A DNA stretch of 44,132 nt from assembly GCA_934148535.1 (NCBI GenBank), contig CAKPDF010000010.1, forward strand, positions 1 to 44,132, given 5' to 3'. Positions 32,130-39,757 of this stretch are shown piece after piece. Position numbers and translations under genes: made by a program. How positions within the stretch are numbered: position 1 is the stretch's first letter; the number at the start of each line of letters is the position of its first letter. Under the pieces are notes generated by a model. It saw only the letters and a list, made by a program, of their open reading frames with translations, did no database searches and was not told the DNA's origin. Source of the stretch: an uncultured Bacilli bacterium. Lineage in GTDB: Bacteria; Bacillota_I; Bacilli_A; RF39; UBA660.

Positions 32130-32443
32130 TCTTTAACCTCCAGATAATCTCCTAACTTAATATTAAAATATAATCTAGGAGTTTCAAAAACTTTTTTAAC
32201 ATTCTTTTTGGGCAATATTATTTTATTTTTTTTTAAATCTTTATAATAAAAAAGAATTTTATTATTATTATCACACATAATTACATCAATATTTTCCTTC
32301 ATAAAAAAAGTATGAATACTATTACATTTATTAAACATTAAAGAATTATCTATATTCTTTTTTCCCATAAAACCCATAAATCTTGAAAAAAAACTTTTAC
32401 ATTCCTTAAGGTAAATTTCCTTATTATTATACTTCAATATCAA
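32126..32443 (-). CDS. DUF192 protein
   Basis: The product (105 aa) has the DUF192 signature: CKSFFSRFMGFMGKKN, SLMFNKCNSIHTFFMKENID, and a C-terminal VFETP...GDYLEV. The family (COG1430) has no established function; many members are exported but this one has no signal. I place the start at TTG 32443, because AGGTGA lies 6 nt before it and the in-frame GTG at 32452 is inside that site. It overlaps gpsA by 4 nt. Confidence 0.85.
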   Translation of the reverse strand: MILKYNNKEIYLKECKSFFSRFMGFMGKKNIDNSLMFNKCNSIHTFFMKENIDVIMCDNNNKILFYYKDLKKNKIILPKKNVKKVFETPRLYFNIKLGDYLEVKE

Positions 32444-32495
32444 TCTTATCACCTATATAAGTATATCAAAATTAACAAATATGTCAACTTATAGG

Positions 32496-32520
32496 TGTTA
32501 CAATACATAACTATATAGTC
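32496..32520 (+). repeat. Dispersed GTTACAATACAT repeat, copy 3
   Basis: TGTTACAATACATAACTATA followed by TAGTC. It matches the inverted copy at 37583-37605 over about 20 bases. Confidence 0.7.
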
Positions 32521-32597
32521 TCATATAACTATTAATATCATATTTTGACTATATTAAAAAATATATTAATAATTGATATTATAATAATTATGAAGTA

Positions 32598-32632
32598 CGG
32601 CTAATATCTATATTATCTATTAGCCGATTTTT
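32598..32632 (+). repeat. Dispersed hairpin repeat, copy 3, with T-run
   Basis: CGGCTAATAT and ATCTATTAGCCG pair around a short loop. Unlike copies 1 and 2 it is directly followed by seven T, so it would act as a terminator. It lies between the divergent DUF192 and prepilin genes, where no plus-strand gene precedes it. Confidence 0.7.
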
Positions 32633-32673
32633 TTCTAAAAATAATAAAATATATTTTTTTTTTAATTTTAATG

Positions 32674-32682
32674 TGCTAAAAT
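32674..32682 (+). promoter_or_regulatory. Extended -10 promoter of the prepilin-lspA-rluD operon
   Basis: TGCTAAAAT (TGn plus TAAAAT) 22 nt before the prepilin ATG. Confidence 0.6.
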
Positions 32683-32704
32683 ATATCTAGTGAGGTGTAT
32701 AAAA

Positions 32705-33274
32705 ATGAATAGAAAAGGATTTACATTAATAGAAGTATTAGCAACTATAGTAATAATATCAATATTAGGTGTTGTAGCACATGCAGGAGTAACAAATTAT
32801 ATTAAAACATCTAAAGAAAAAGCAGAAGATAAATTTTTAGATGAAATAAAAAGTGAAATAGATAGTTATATTTCTCTAAATTCAGCAGAATTCAAAAAAG
32901 TAGGAGAGCCAATATCATTTAATAAAATAATAGTGAAAAAAGGTGGAACTTCTGAAACCAATCAAGCCAAAGTAACAAAAAGTGCTACCGCATGGCAAGT
33001 AAAAAAAGACGGTAATGATTATTTAACATTTGGTGATTTAATAACTAATTTAAAAATGACAGATAAATTCCAAAATCCTAATACAGGTGAAATATGTTCT
33101 AAAGATATAAAAATAGAAATATATAAAGTTGATATTGATTATGTATATTATTATTGTGTAAACATGAAAAAAGCAGAAGGATGTCCGTCATCTAAAAATA
33201 TTGATACCAGACCACAAGAATTAAAAGACGCAATGAAACAGGAAGGATTGAAATCAAATATATGCGAAAGTTAA
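32705..33274 (+). CDS. Type IV prepilin-like protein
   Basis: The product (189 aa) starts MNRKGFTLIEVLATIVIIS: a short basic leader, the prepilin peptidase site G-FTLIE with Glu at +5, and a hydrophobic helix (about 5-27). A soluble pilin head follows with two Cys pairs (GEICSKD, YYYCVN, GCPSSK, NICES). Such proteins form pseudopili or competence-like fibres; no assembly ATPase or peptidase gene is in the window. The ATG follows GAGGTG; the upstream GTG was rejected. It overlaps lspA by 13 nt, an unusual operon partner. Confidence 0.85.
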   Translation: MNRKGFTLIEVLATIVIISILGVVAHAGVTNYIKTSKEKAEDKFLDEIKSEIDSYISLNSAEFKKVGEPISFNKIIVKKGGTSETNQAKVTKSATAWQVKKDGNDYLTFGDLITNLKMTDKFQNPNTGEICSKDIKIEIYKVDIDYVYYYCVNMKKAEGCPSSKNIDTRPQELKDAMKQEGLKSNICES

Positions 33275-33762
33275 AAGATAAAAATATATTATGGCTAATA
33301 AGTACTATAGTAATATTTATAGATATATTATCTAAAATATTAGTAAAAAACTTTCTTTTATTAGGACATAAAAATAAAATAATAGATAATTTCTTTTATA
33401 TAACATATGTAAAAAATACCGGAGCAGCTTGGAGTATTTTTAGTGGTGTCACAATATTAATAACAATAATAACATTAATTATTGTAGCAATATTAATTTA
33501 TTATATAATCAATCACACATTAAATAAGATTGAAACAGTATCCTATGCCTTAATATTAGGTGGTGCTATAGGTAATTTATTAAATAGAATAATGTATGGA
33601 TATGTAATAGATTTTTTAGACTTTAAAATATTTAATTATGACTATCCAATATTTAATATAGCAGATATTTCCATTGTAATAGGAGTATTTTTATTAATAA
33701 TCGCAATGATAAGAGGTGAAAGTAATGCAGATAATAGTAGACAGTCAAGAAAGAATAGATAA
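33262..33762 (+). CDS. lspA: Lipoprotein signal peptidase
   Basis: The product (166 aa) has four transmembrane helices and the catalytic Asp pair in GNLLNRIMYGYVIDFLDF and FNIADISIVIG, plus YVKNTGAAWSIFSG. LspA cleaves lipoprotein leaders before the lipid-modified Cys. It overlaps the prepilin gene (13 nt) and rluD (38 nt); the ribosome site is weak, suggesting coupling to upstream translation. Confidence 0.95.
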   Translation: MRKLKDKNILWLISTIVIFIDILSKILVKNFLLLGHKNKIIDNFFYITYVKNTGAAWSIFSGVTILITIITLIIVAILIYYIINHTLNKIETVSYALILGGAIGNLLNRIMYGYVIDFLDFKIFNYDYPIFNIADISIVIGVFLLIIAMIRGESNADNSRQSRKNR

Positions 33763-34621
33763 ATACTTAATAGAAAAATTAAACTTTTCTAGAAGTAAAA
33801 TACAAAGAATGATAGATAAAGAAGCAATATTAGTAAATAATAAAAAAACAAAAAATAGTTATATTTTAAAACTATCTGATGTTATAGATATAAATGAAGA
33901 TTATACAGAAGAAGTAGAAGTAAAAGCAGAAAATATCCCATTAGATATATATTATGAAGACGAATATTTATTAGTAGTAAATAAAAAATCATCCATGGTA
34001 GTCCATCCTGGATGCGGTAATTATGAAGGTACATTAGTAAATGCATTAATGTATCATTGCAATAAATTAAGCGATGTTAATGGTAAAATAAGACCAGGAA
34101 TAGTACATAGGATAGATGCTGATACCTCTGGATTATTATTAGTTGCTAAAAATGATAAAGTACATCTAGATTTAGCAAAACAAATAAGTGAAAAAACAGT
34201 CTTAAGAAAATATATAGCACTAGTACATGGAGTTATATTAGAGGATACTGCTACTATAGATGCTCCAATAGGAAGAGATAAAAATGATCGCAAAAAAATG
34301 TGTGTAACAAGTGAAAATTCTAAGAACGCAGTTACTCATATAAAAGTATTAGAAAGATATAAAAATGCAACACTAATAGAATGTAGACTAGAAACAGGAA
34401 GAACTCACCAAATAAGAGTACATATGAATTATATACATCACCCAATAGTAAACGATCCAGTATATGGATATCTTAAACAAGATGATAAAGAATTCGGACA
34501 AATGTTACATGCCTCTACAATTGGTTTCATTCATCCAATAACAAAGCAGTATATGGAGTTTACTGCAGAACCACCACAAAAGTTTAATGAAATATTAGAA
34601 ATTTATAAAAACGAAAGTTAA
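33725..34621 (+). CDS. RluD-type 23S rRNA pseudouridine synthase
   Basis: The product (298 aa) has an N-terminal S4 RNA-binding domain (about 10-75, RIDKYLIEKLNFSRSKIQRMI) and the RluA/RluD catalytic domain with HRIDADTSGLLLVAK, where the first Asp after HRI is the catalytic residue, then ETGRTHQIRVHM. In the lspA-rluD arrangement known from Firmicutes it is usually called YlyB or RluD. The ATG follows AGAGGTGA. A terminator follows. Confidence 0.94.
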   Translation: MQIIVDSQERIDKYLIEKLNFSRSKIQRMIDKEAILVNNKKTKNSYILKLSDVIDINEDYTEEVEVKAENIPLDIYYEDEYLLVVNKKSSMVVHPGCGNYEGTLVNALMYHCNKLSDVNGKIRPGIVHRIDADTSGLLLVAKNDKVHLDLAKQISEKTVLRKYIALVHGVILEDTATIDAPIGRDKNDRKKMCVTSENSKNAVTHIKVLERYKNATLIECRLETGRTHQIRVHMNYIHHPIVNDPVYGYLKQDDKEFGQMLHASTIGFIHPITKQYMEFTAEPPQKFNEILEIYKNES

Positions 34622-34651
34622 CTCACCGTATTGACAAGAGTTAACTTTTTT
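34616..34651 (+). terminator. Intrinsic terminator after rluD
   Basis: AGTTAACTC and GAGTTAACT form a 9-bp stem, followed by T-run. Confidence 0.85.
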
Positions 34652-34728
34652 GCTATCATATCTACCATAATAATATTTAAATTTTAAAATATTTATTGTA
34701 TAATAACTATATAAAGGAGGTAAGAATT

Positions 34729-36000
34729 ATGTTTGTAGATGAAGTAATAGTTTCCCTAACTGCCGGAAACGGTGGTAATGGATGTATGGCTTTTAGAAGA
34801 GAAAAATACATACCAATGGGAGGCCCTTTTGGAGGTAATGGTGGAAAAGGTGGAGACATAATCTTTGAAGCCGATGAAGGGTTAAGAACATTATTAGATT
34901 TAAGATATCAAAAACATATTAAAGGTAATTCTGGATTAAACGGAGAAGGAAAAAATAAAAATGGTAAATCTGCAACAGATACAATAGTTAAAGTACCAGT
35001 AGGAACAACAGTAAAAGATGCAGAAACAGGAGTTGTAATTGCTGATTTAACTAAAAACAAAGAACAAGCAATCGTTGCCTATGGAGGCCGTGGAGGAAGA
35101 GGTAATGTAACTCTTGCTACTAAAAGTAATCCTTGCCCATCTTTCTCAGAAAGAGGAGAACCAGGAGAAGAAAGAAAAGTAAAAGTAGAACTTAGAATGT
35201 TAGCAGATGTTGGCTTAGTAGGCTTACCTAGTGTAGGAAAAAGTACAATATTATCAATGGTAACAAATGCTAACCCTAAAATAGCATCATACCACTTCAC
35301 AACATTAGCTCCTAACCTAGGAGTAGTAAGATTACCAGAATACGATTATGTAATAGCAGACTTACCAGGACTTATAGAAGGAGCATCAACTGGTGCCGGA
35401 TTAGGTCATAGATTCTTAAAACATATAGAAAGAACCAAAATAATCGCTCATATTATAGATATGTCTGGAAGTGAAGGAAGAAATCCATATGAAGATTATA
35501 TAGTAATAAGAAATGAATTAGAAAAATTTTCAAAAAAATTACTAACTAAAAAAGAAATAATAATCGCTAATAAAATGGATATACCTTCATCTAAAGAAAA
35601 TCTAAAAATATTTAAAGAAAAAATAAAAGATATACCAATATATGAAGTAAGTGCTATAGAAAATGTTGGATTAGATAATGTAATAAATGCCTTAGGAGAA
35701 TTAGTAAAAAATACCAAAGAAGAAGTTCTATATGATATAGAAAATCAAGAAAGTCACGTTTTATATAAATTTAAAGAAGAAAAACCATTTACCATATCAA
35801 AAGATAAAGATGTCTTTGTAGTAAAAGGAGAAAAAGTAGAAAAACTATTTAAAATGACAAACTTTTCTACAGAAGAAGCATATGTTAGATTCTCTAAAAA
35901 ATTAAAACATATGGGATTAGATGATGAATTAGAAAGCATGAATATAAAAGAAGGAGATATAGTAAGAATTCTAGATTATGAGTTCGAATATAGAAAATAA
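34729..36000 (+). CDS. obg: GTPase Obg
   Basis: The product (423 aa) has the Gly-rich Obg fold (1-158: GGNGGNGCMAFRREKY, GGPFGGNGGKGGD), a GTPase domain with GLPSVGKST, DLPGL and NKMD (about 159-330) and the C-terminal OCT domain (about 345-423). Obg acts in 50S maturation, stringent response and, in Bacillus, sporulation. The ATG was chosen because AAAGGAGG precedes it; an in-frame upstream ATG has no ribosome site. Confidence 0.97.
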   Translation: MFVDEVIVSLTAGNGGNGCMAFRREKYIPMGGPFGGNGGKGGDIIFEADEGLRTLLDLRYQKHIKGNSGLNGEGKNKNGKSATDTIVKVPVGTTVKDAETGVVIADLTKNKEQAIVAYGGRGGRGNVTLATKSNPCPSFSERGEPGEERKVKVELRMLADVGLVGLPSVGKSTILSMVTNANPKIASYHFTTLAPNLGVVRLPEYDYVIADLPGLIEGASTGAGLGHRFLKHIERTKIIAHIIDMSGSEGRNPYEDYIVIRNELEKFSKKLLTKKEIIIANKMDIPSSKENLKIFKEKIKDIPIYEVSAIENVGLDNVINALGELVKNTKEEVLYDIENQESHVLYKFKEEKPFTISKDKDVFVVKGEKVEKLFKMTNFSTEEAYVRFSKKLKHMGLDDELESMNIKEGDIVRILDYEFEYRK

Positions 36001-36022
36001 TAACAAAAACTGTAATTTTTTG

Positions 36023-36051
36023 TTGACAATTCAATATATTTATAATATAAT
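36023..36051 (+). promoter_or_regulatory. infC operon promoter
   Basis: TTGACA, 17-bp spacer, TATAAT: full consensus, about 165 nt upstream of infC. Confidence 0.9.
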
Positions 36052-36057
36052 TATCAA

Positions 36058-36200
36058 GAAAGAAACGGAAAGAAGATGTATTTATCTCACCTGATTGCAA
36101 CTAGCTTTAGGTTAAAAGCCAAATTAAATATTCAAAATTTGAATAATAATTAATAATTGCTTTTAAGATGAATACAATTCTTTTGTATTCATTTTTGTTA
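36058..36200 (+). promoter_or_regulatory. infC-operon leader with attenuator (L20-type control)
   Basis: The leader contains GCTTT-AGGTTA-AAAGC, ATTCAAAATTTGAAT and a terminator (ATGAATACAA/TTGTATTCAT at 36168-36192, T-run to 36196) just upstream of the infC ribosome site. In Bacillus the infC-rpmI-rplT operon is regulated by L20 binding its leader and promoting termination; the same position and a terminator here suggest the same logic. The L20-binding structure was not verified. Confidence 0.7.
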
Positions 36201-36214
36201 TGGAGGTGTTTGAT

Positions 36215-36736
36215 ATCGCAAACAATAAAGAAAACTTGATTAATGAACAAATTAGATGCAAGGAAGTAATGGTTATAGGACCAAATGGAGAACAATTAGG
36301 AGTTAAAAGTAGAAATGATGCTTTAACCCTAGCAAATTATGCTGGATTTGACTTAGTTCTAATGAGTGAAGGAGCTAATCCACCAGTATGTAAAATTATG
36401 GATTACAATAAATTCAAATATGAAAAAAAGAAAAAATCTAAAGACGCTCAAAAGAAACAAAGAGAAGCTATTGTAGACGTAAAAGAGTTTAGATTGTCAG
36501 TTACAATTGATAAACATGATTTTGATACAAGAGTTAATAATGCAAGAAAAGCCTTAACAAAAGGCGACAAAGTAAAAGCAAGCATTCGTTTTAAAGGACG
36601 TCAAATTGCTCATCCAGAACTTGCAAAAGATGTTTTATTAAAATTTGAGGAAGCTTTAAGTGATATTGCAGAAATTGAACTACAACCTAAGTTAGAAGGT
36701 AGAAGTATATTTATGCAACTTACACCTAAAAAATAA
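36215..36736 (+). CDS. infC: Translation initiation factor IF-3
   Basis: The product (about 173 aa) has both IF-3 domains: N-terminal (LINEQIRCKEVMVIGPNGEQLG), linker, and C-terminal (VKEFRLSVTIDKHDFDTRV, KGDKVKASIRFKGRQ). I place the start at ATC 36215, 8 nt after GGAGG; the alternatives ATG 36200 and GTG 36206 overlap the ribosome site itself. IF-3 genes of many bacteria start with AUU or AUC, allowing autoregulation because IF-3 disfavours non-AUG starts. First gene of the infC-rpmI-rplT operon. Confidence 0.95.
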   Translation: MANNKENLINEQIRCKEVMVIGPNGEQLGVKSRNDALTLANYAGFDLVLMSEGANPPVCKIMDYNKFKYEKKKKSKDAQKKQREAIVDVKEFRLSVTIDKHDFDTRVNNARKALTKGDKVKASIRFKGRQIAHPELAKDVLLKFEEALSDIAEIELQPKLEGRSIFMQLTPKK

Positions 36737-36748
36737 GGAGGAAATATT

Positions 36749-36961
36749 ATGGCAAAGAAAATTAAAATGAAAAAAAATAAAATGAAAACACATAAAGGTC
36801 TAAAAAAAGTATTAAATATTAGACAAAGTGGAACTGTTTCAGTATGCGCTCAAGGTGGATTACATAACACTGGTAAAAATAGTGCTAAAAGAAGTAGACA
36901 AAAAAGAAAGGGAAATGCATTACACAAATCTGATCTTAAGAGAATTAAAGATTTAGTGTAA
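36749..36961 (+). CDS. rpmI: Ribosomal protein L35
   Basis: The product (70 aa) is very basic, with MKTHKGLKK, the central NTGKNSAKRSRQKRKG and a C-terminal HKSDLKRIKDLV as expected of bL35. The start follows AAGGAGG. It lies 12 nt after infC and 18 nt before rplT, the conserved order. Confidence 0.92.
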   Translation: MAKKIKMKKNKMKTHKGLKKVLNIRQSGTVSVCAQGGLHNTGKNSAKRSRQKRKGNALHKSDLKRIKDLV

Positions 36962-36979
36962 AAGAAGGAGGACTAAGAT

Positions 36980-37513
36980 ATGACAAGAGTTAAAGGTGGC
37001 ACTGTTGCACGTGCAAGAAGAAAAGAAGTATTAAAAGAAGCAAAAGGTTACTTTGGAAGTAAACATAGATTATATAAAACAGCTCACGAACAAGTAATGC
37101 ATTCAGGAAACTATGCATTCCGTGACAGAAGACAAAATAAAAGAAATTTCAGAAAATTATGGATTGCTAGAATTAATGCAGGATGTAGAGAAAATGAAAT
37201 TAGTTACTCTAAATTCATAAATGGATTAAATATAGCAGGAGTTACAATAAATAGAAAAATGTTAAGTGAACTTGCTATTGAAAATAAAGAAGCATTTGCA
37301 GATCTTTGTACTATAGCAAAAGATGCTTTAAATGGTAAAAAATATACACCAAAGAAACCTGCTGTAAAAGAAGAAAAGAAAGAAGTAAAAGAACCAGCTA
37401 CTAAAAAAACTACAACTACAAAAACAACAACTGCAAAGAAAACAACTACAACAAAAACAGCTGCAAAGAAAACTACAACAACTAAAAAGGCAACAACAAA
37501 AGAAGAAAAATAA
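36980..37513 (+). CDS. rplT: Ribosomal protein L20 with C-terminal extension
   Basis: The first about 117 residues are a complete bL20 (MTRVKGGTVARARRKEVLK, YAFRDRRQNKRNFRKLWI, INGLNIAGVTINRKMLSELA). A further 60 residues of low-complexity Lys/Thr/Ala/Glu sequence follow (repeats of AKKTTTTK); the family normally ends near residue 118. L20 is an early 50S assembly protein and the repressor of this operon. The tail is encoded without frameshift. Confidence 0.95.
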   Translation: MTRVKGGTVARARRKEVLKEAKGYFGSKHRLYKTAHEQVMHSGNYAFRDRRQNKRNFRKLWIARINAGCRENEISYSKFINGLNIAGVTINRKMLSELAIENKEAFADLCTIAKDALNGKKYTPKKPAVKEEKKEVKEPATKKTTTTKTTTAKKTTTTKTAAKKTTTTKKATTKEEK

Positions 37514-37519
37514 TATTTA

Positions 37520-37551
37520 GACTATTAGCACCAAACTAATAGTCTTTTTTG
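37520..37551 (+). terminator. infC operon terminator
   Basis: GACTATTAG and CTAATAGTC form a 9-bp stem around CACCAAA, followed by six T. Confidence 0.9.
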
Positions 37552-37582
37552 TTATATTAATTTATCTTTTTATCACCCTAAG

Positions 37583-37605
37583 ATATATAGTCATGTATTG
37601 TAACA
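37583..37605 (-). repeat. Dispersed GTTACAATACAT repeat, copy 4 (inverted)
   Basis: On the minus strand TGTTACAATACATGACTATA then TAT; closest to copy 3. Confidence 0.7.
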
Positions 37606-37679
37606 AATAAAAAAAGAAAATAAGAAAAATATATTTAAAATTATTAAAATTTTGTGTATAATTATAATAGGTGAAGAGT

Positions 37680-39443
37680 ATGTTAGGAAAAATAATAGAA
37701 ATAGTAGATGGAAAAGTATGTGTTAAACTAGAAGTAAATATTTATAACATGAATAATCTATCAGGAAAGAATGTAGTATTTGAAGATGAAAATACTAGAA
37801 TAGTTGGAGAAGTTGCTAATGTATATAGTGATAGAATAGAAGTAAACTTAATAGGGCAAATAGAAAACAATATTTTTATATACGGAGATATTATAAAGCC
37901 TTCTTTTAAATCATTATGTAGAGTAATAACAAAAGAAGAATTAGACATAATGTTTTCTAATAATAAAGAAGAAAATAGTATTTTACTAGGTAAAAGTTTT
38001 ATCTATAATAATTATGATATAAGATTAAATGTTAATAATTTTTTCTCAAATCATTTCGCCATACTAGGAAATACCGGTAGTGGTAAAAGTCATTCTGTAG
38101 CAAGAATAATTCAAAGTATATTTTATGAAGCAAAATATTTACCATTTAGAACAAATATATTTCTATTTGATGCCTATGGAGAATATCAACAAGCATTTAA
38201 TCAAATAGGAAATATTAATGAAAATATAAATTATAAAGTATATACAACAAACTTAAATACCAGTGAATATGAACTCTTAAAAATTCCTTTTTGGTTTTTA
38301 GGAGTAGATGATATAGCACTTCTATTAAATGTTGAAAATCCAAATCAATTACCGGTAATAGAAAAAGCTCTAAAGTTAGTTAGTCTATTTGCAAGAGATG
38401 AAGAATATGTAATAAAACAAAAAGATGACATCATAGCAAGAAGCCTATTAGATATAATATTTTCTGGTAAAAATCCTTCCTTCATTAGAAATAAGTTAGT
38501 ATCAGTACTAACAAAATTTAATACCAAAAACATTAACTTAGATATTAATCTTACTAAAGGAGGATGGACTAGAAATCTAAGACAATGTATATTTATAGAA
38601 GAAAGTGGTAAATTTGCAGACATAGAAATAGTTATCCAATATTTAGAAGAGTATGTTAGTGATGAATTTGAATTAAAAGTACCAGATGGAAGTTTTATGT
38701 ATACACTAGATGACTTTAATCTAGCTCTAGAATTTGCTTTAATATCAGAAGGAATATTAAACAGTGATAAAGTATATGATTATGCTAATATATTAAAAGT
38801 AAGATTAAATAACTTAATTAATAGTAATTACTCTAAATACTTTGAATATAGTAATTTTGTAACTAAAGAAGATTATATAAAAATACTATTAACAGCTCCT
38901 AACGGAAGAAAAGCCCAAGTAATTAATTTTAATATAAACTATGTAGACGATAGACTTGCTAAAAATATAGTTAAAATATATTCTAAATTATTATTTGACT
39001 ATATAGCAGGATTAAAAAATAGAGCCTCTATGCCGTTTCATATAGTATTAGAAGAAGCCCATAGATATGTTCAAAATGATAAAGATAAAGAATTATTAGG
39101 ATATAATATATTTGAAAGAATTGCTAAAGAAGGAAGAAAATATGGAATATTACTAGGTTTAATATCTCAAAGACCATCAGAAATAAGTGAAACAACAATT
39201 TCACAATGTAGTAACTTCTTAATATTTAAAATATTTCACCCAAGAGATTTAGAGTTCATAGATAGCGTCTTACCAAATATCAACTCAGGAATAACATCAA
39301 AACTAAAAACATTACATCCAGGCACCTGTATAATATACGGAAATGCATTTAAAATGCCAGTAATAGTAAAAATGAAAAGACCAAATCCAACACCATTATC
39401 TAATAATTGTGACATAGAAAATGTTTGGTATATTAAAAAATAA
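37680..39443 (+). CDS. HerA-like (DUF87) ATPase
   Basis: The product (587 aa) has an N-terminal HAS-barrel (about 1-75, GKIIEIVDGKVCVKL) followed by a FtsK/HerA-type ATPase with Walker A GNTGSGKS (130-137), a Walker B strand ending HIVLEEAHRYV (about 440-450), and the DUF87 features GRKYGILLGLISQRPSEISETTISQC and HPGTCIIYG. Archaeal HerA is a hexameric DNA translocase working with nuclease NurA; bacterial homologues include defence-associated ones. No NurA, SIR2 or other partner is adjacent, so the role is open. The ATG follows AGGTGAAG. Confidence 0.88.
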   Translation: MLGKIIEIVDGKVCVKLEVNIYNMNNLSGKNVVFEDENTRIVGEVANVYSDRIEVNLIGQIENNIFIYGDIIKPSFKSLCRVITKEELDIMFSNNKEENSILLGKSFIYNNYDIRLNVNNFFSNHFAILGNTGSGKSHSVARIIQSIFYEAKYLPFRTNIFLFDAYGEYQQAFNQIGNINENINYKVYTTNLNTSEYELLKIPFWFLGVDDIALLLNVENPNQLPVIEKALKLVSLFARDEEYVIKQKDDIIARSLLDIIFSGKNPSFIRNKLVSVLTKFNTKNINLDINLTKGGWTRNLRQCIFIEESGKFADIEIVIQYLEEYVSDEFELKVPDGSFMYTLDDFNLALEFALISEGILNSDKVYDYANILKVRLNNLINSNYSKYFEYSNFVTKEDYIKILLTAPNGRKAQVINFNINYVDDRLAKNIVKIYSKLLFDYIAGLKNRASMPFHIVLEEAHRYVQNDKDKELLGYNIFERIAKEGRKYGILLGLISQRPSEISETTISQCSNFLIFKIFHPRDLEFIDSVLPNINSGITSKLKTLHPGTCIIYGNAFKMPVIVKMKRPNPTPLSNNCDIENVWYIKK

Positions 39444-39453
39444 TTAGTTGTAA

Positions 39454-39474
39454 ATTACAATACATAACTACATT
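39454..39474 (+). repeat. Dispersed GTTACAATACAT repeat, copy 5
   Basis: ATTACAATACATAACTACAT; like copies 1 and 2 it lies beside a terminator, here just upstream. Confidence 0.6.
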
Positions 39475-39504
39475 AAACCATCCCTAAAAAAGGATGGTTT
39501 TTAA
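39475..39504 (+). terminator. Terminator of the HerA-like gene
   Basis: AAACCATCC pairs with GGATGGTTT, followed by T residues. Confidence 0.8.
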
Positions 39505-39507
39505 CAA

Positions 39508-39532
39508 CAAAAAAGAAGTTCATAAGAACTTC
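39508..39532 (-). terminator. tRNA-Ser terminator
   Basis: On the minus strand GAAGTTC-TTAT-GAACTTC with six T. The following GTTGTTAAAAAC and CATCC match the sequence behind the tRNA-Met terminator at 24908. Confidence 0.85.
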
Positions 39533-39547
39533 CCTTGTATTTCTTAA

Positions 39548-39638
39548 TGGCGGAGACAGAGAGATTTGAACTCTCGCACCAGTTTCCCAGTCTACACCCT
39601 TAGCAGGGGCGCCTCTTCAGCCTCTTGAGTATGTCTCC
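39548..39638 (-). tRNA. tRNA-Ser (GCT)
   Basis: A 91-nt class II tRNA with acceptor GGAGACA/TGTCTCC, anticodon GCT (complement of 39602-39604) in CTGCTAA, a long variable arm (TGTAGACTGGGAAACTGGTGC region), TTCAAAT T-loop and encoded CCA. Confidence 0.97.
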
Positions 39639-39655
39639 AAAAGACTACATACATA

Positions 39656-39684
39656 ATCTTACCTTAATTTTAAGTAAAAGTCAA
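39656..39684 (-). promoter_or_regulatory. tRNA-Ser promoter
   Basis: Minus-strand TTGACT, 17-bp spacer, TAAGAT, 17 nt before the tRNA. Confidence 0.7.
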
Positions 39685-39757
39685 TAGTTAAAAAAAACTA
39701 ATTTAAAAAAGTTATATTTTTTTACTTTTCGACATATTTTTTATTGGTGATAGATAT

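Noticed and set aside
37680..39443. HerA-like ATPase as part of a defence operon
   Set aside because: No partner gene (NurA, SIR2, DUF4297) is adjacent; neighbours are a ribosomal operon and a tRNA.
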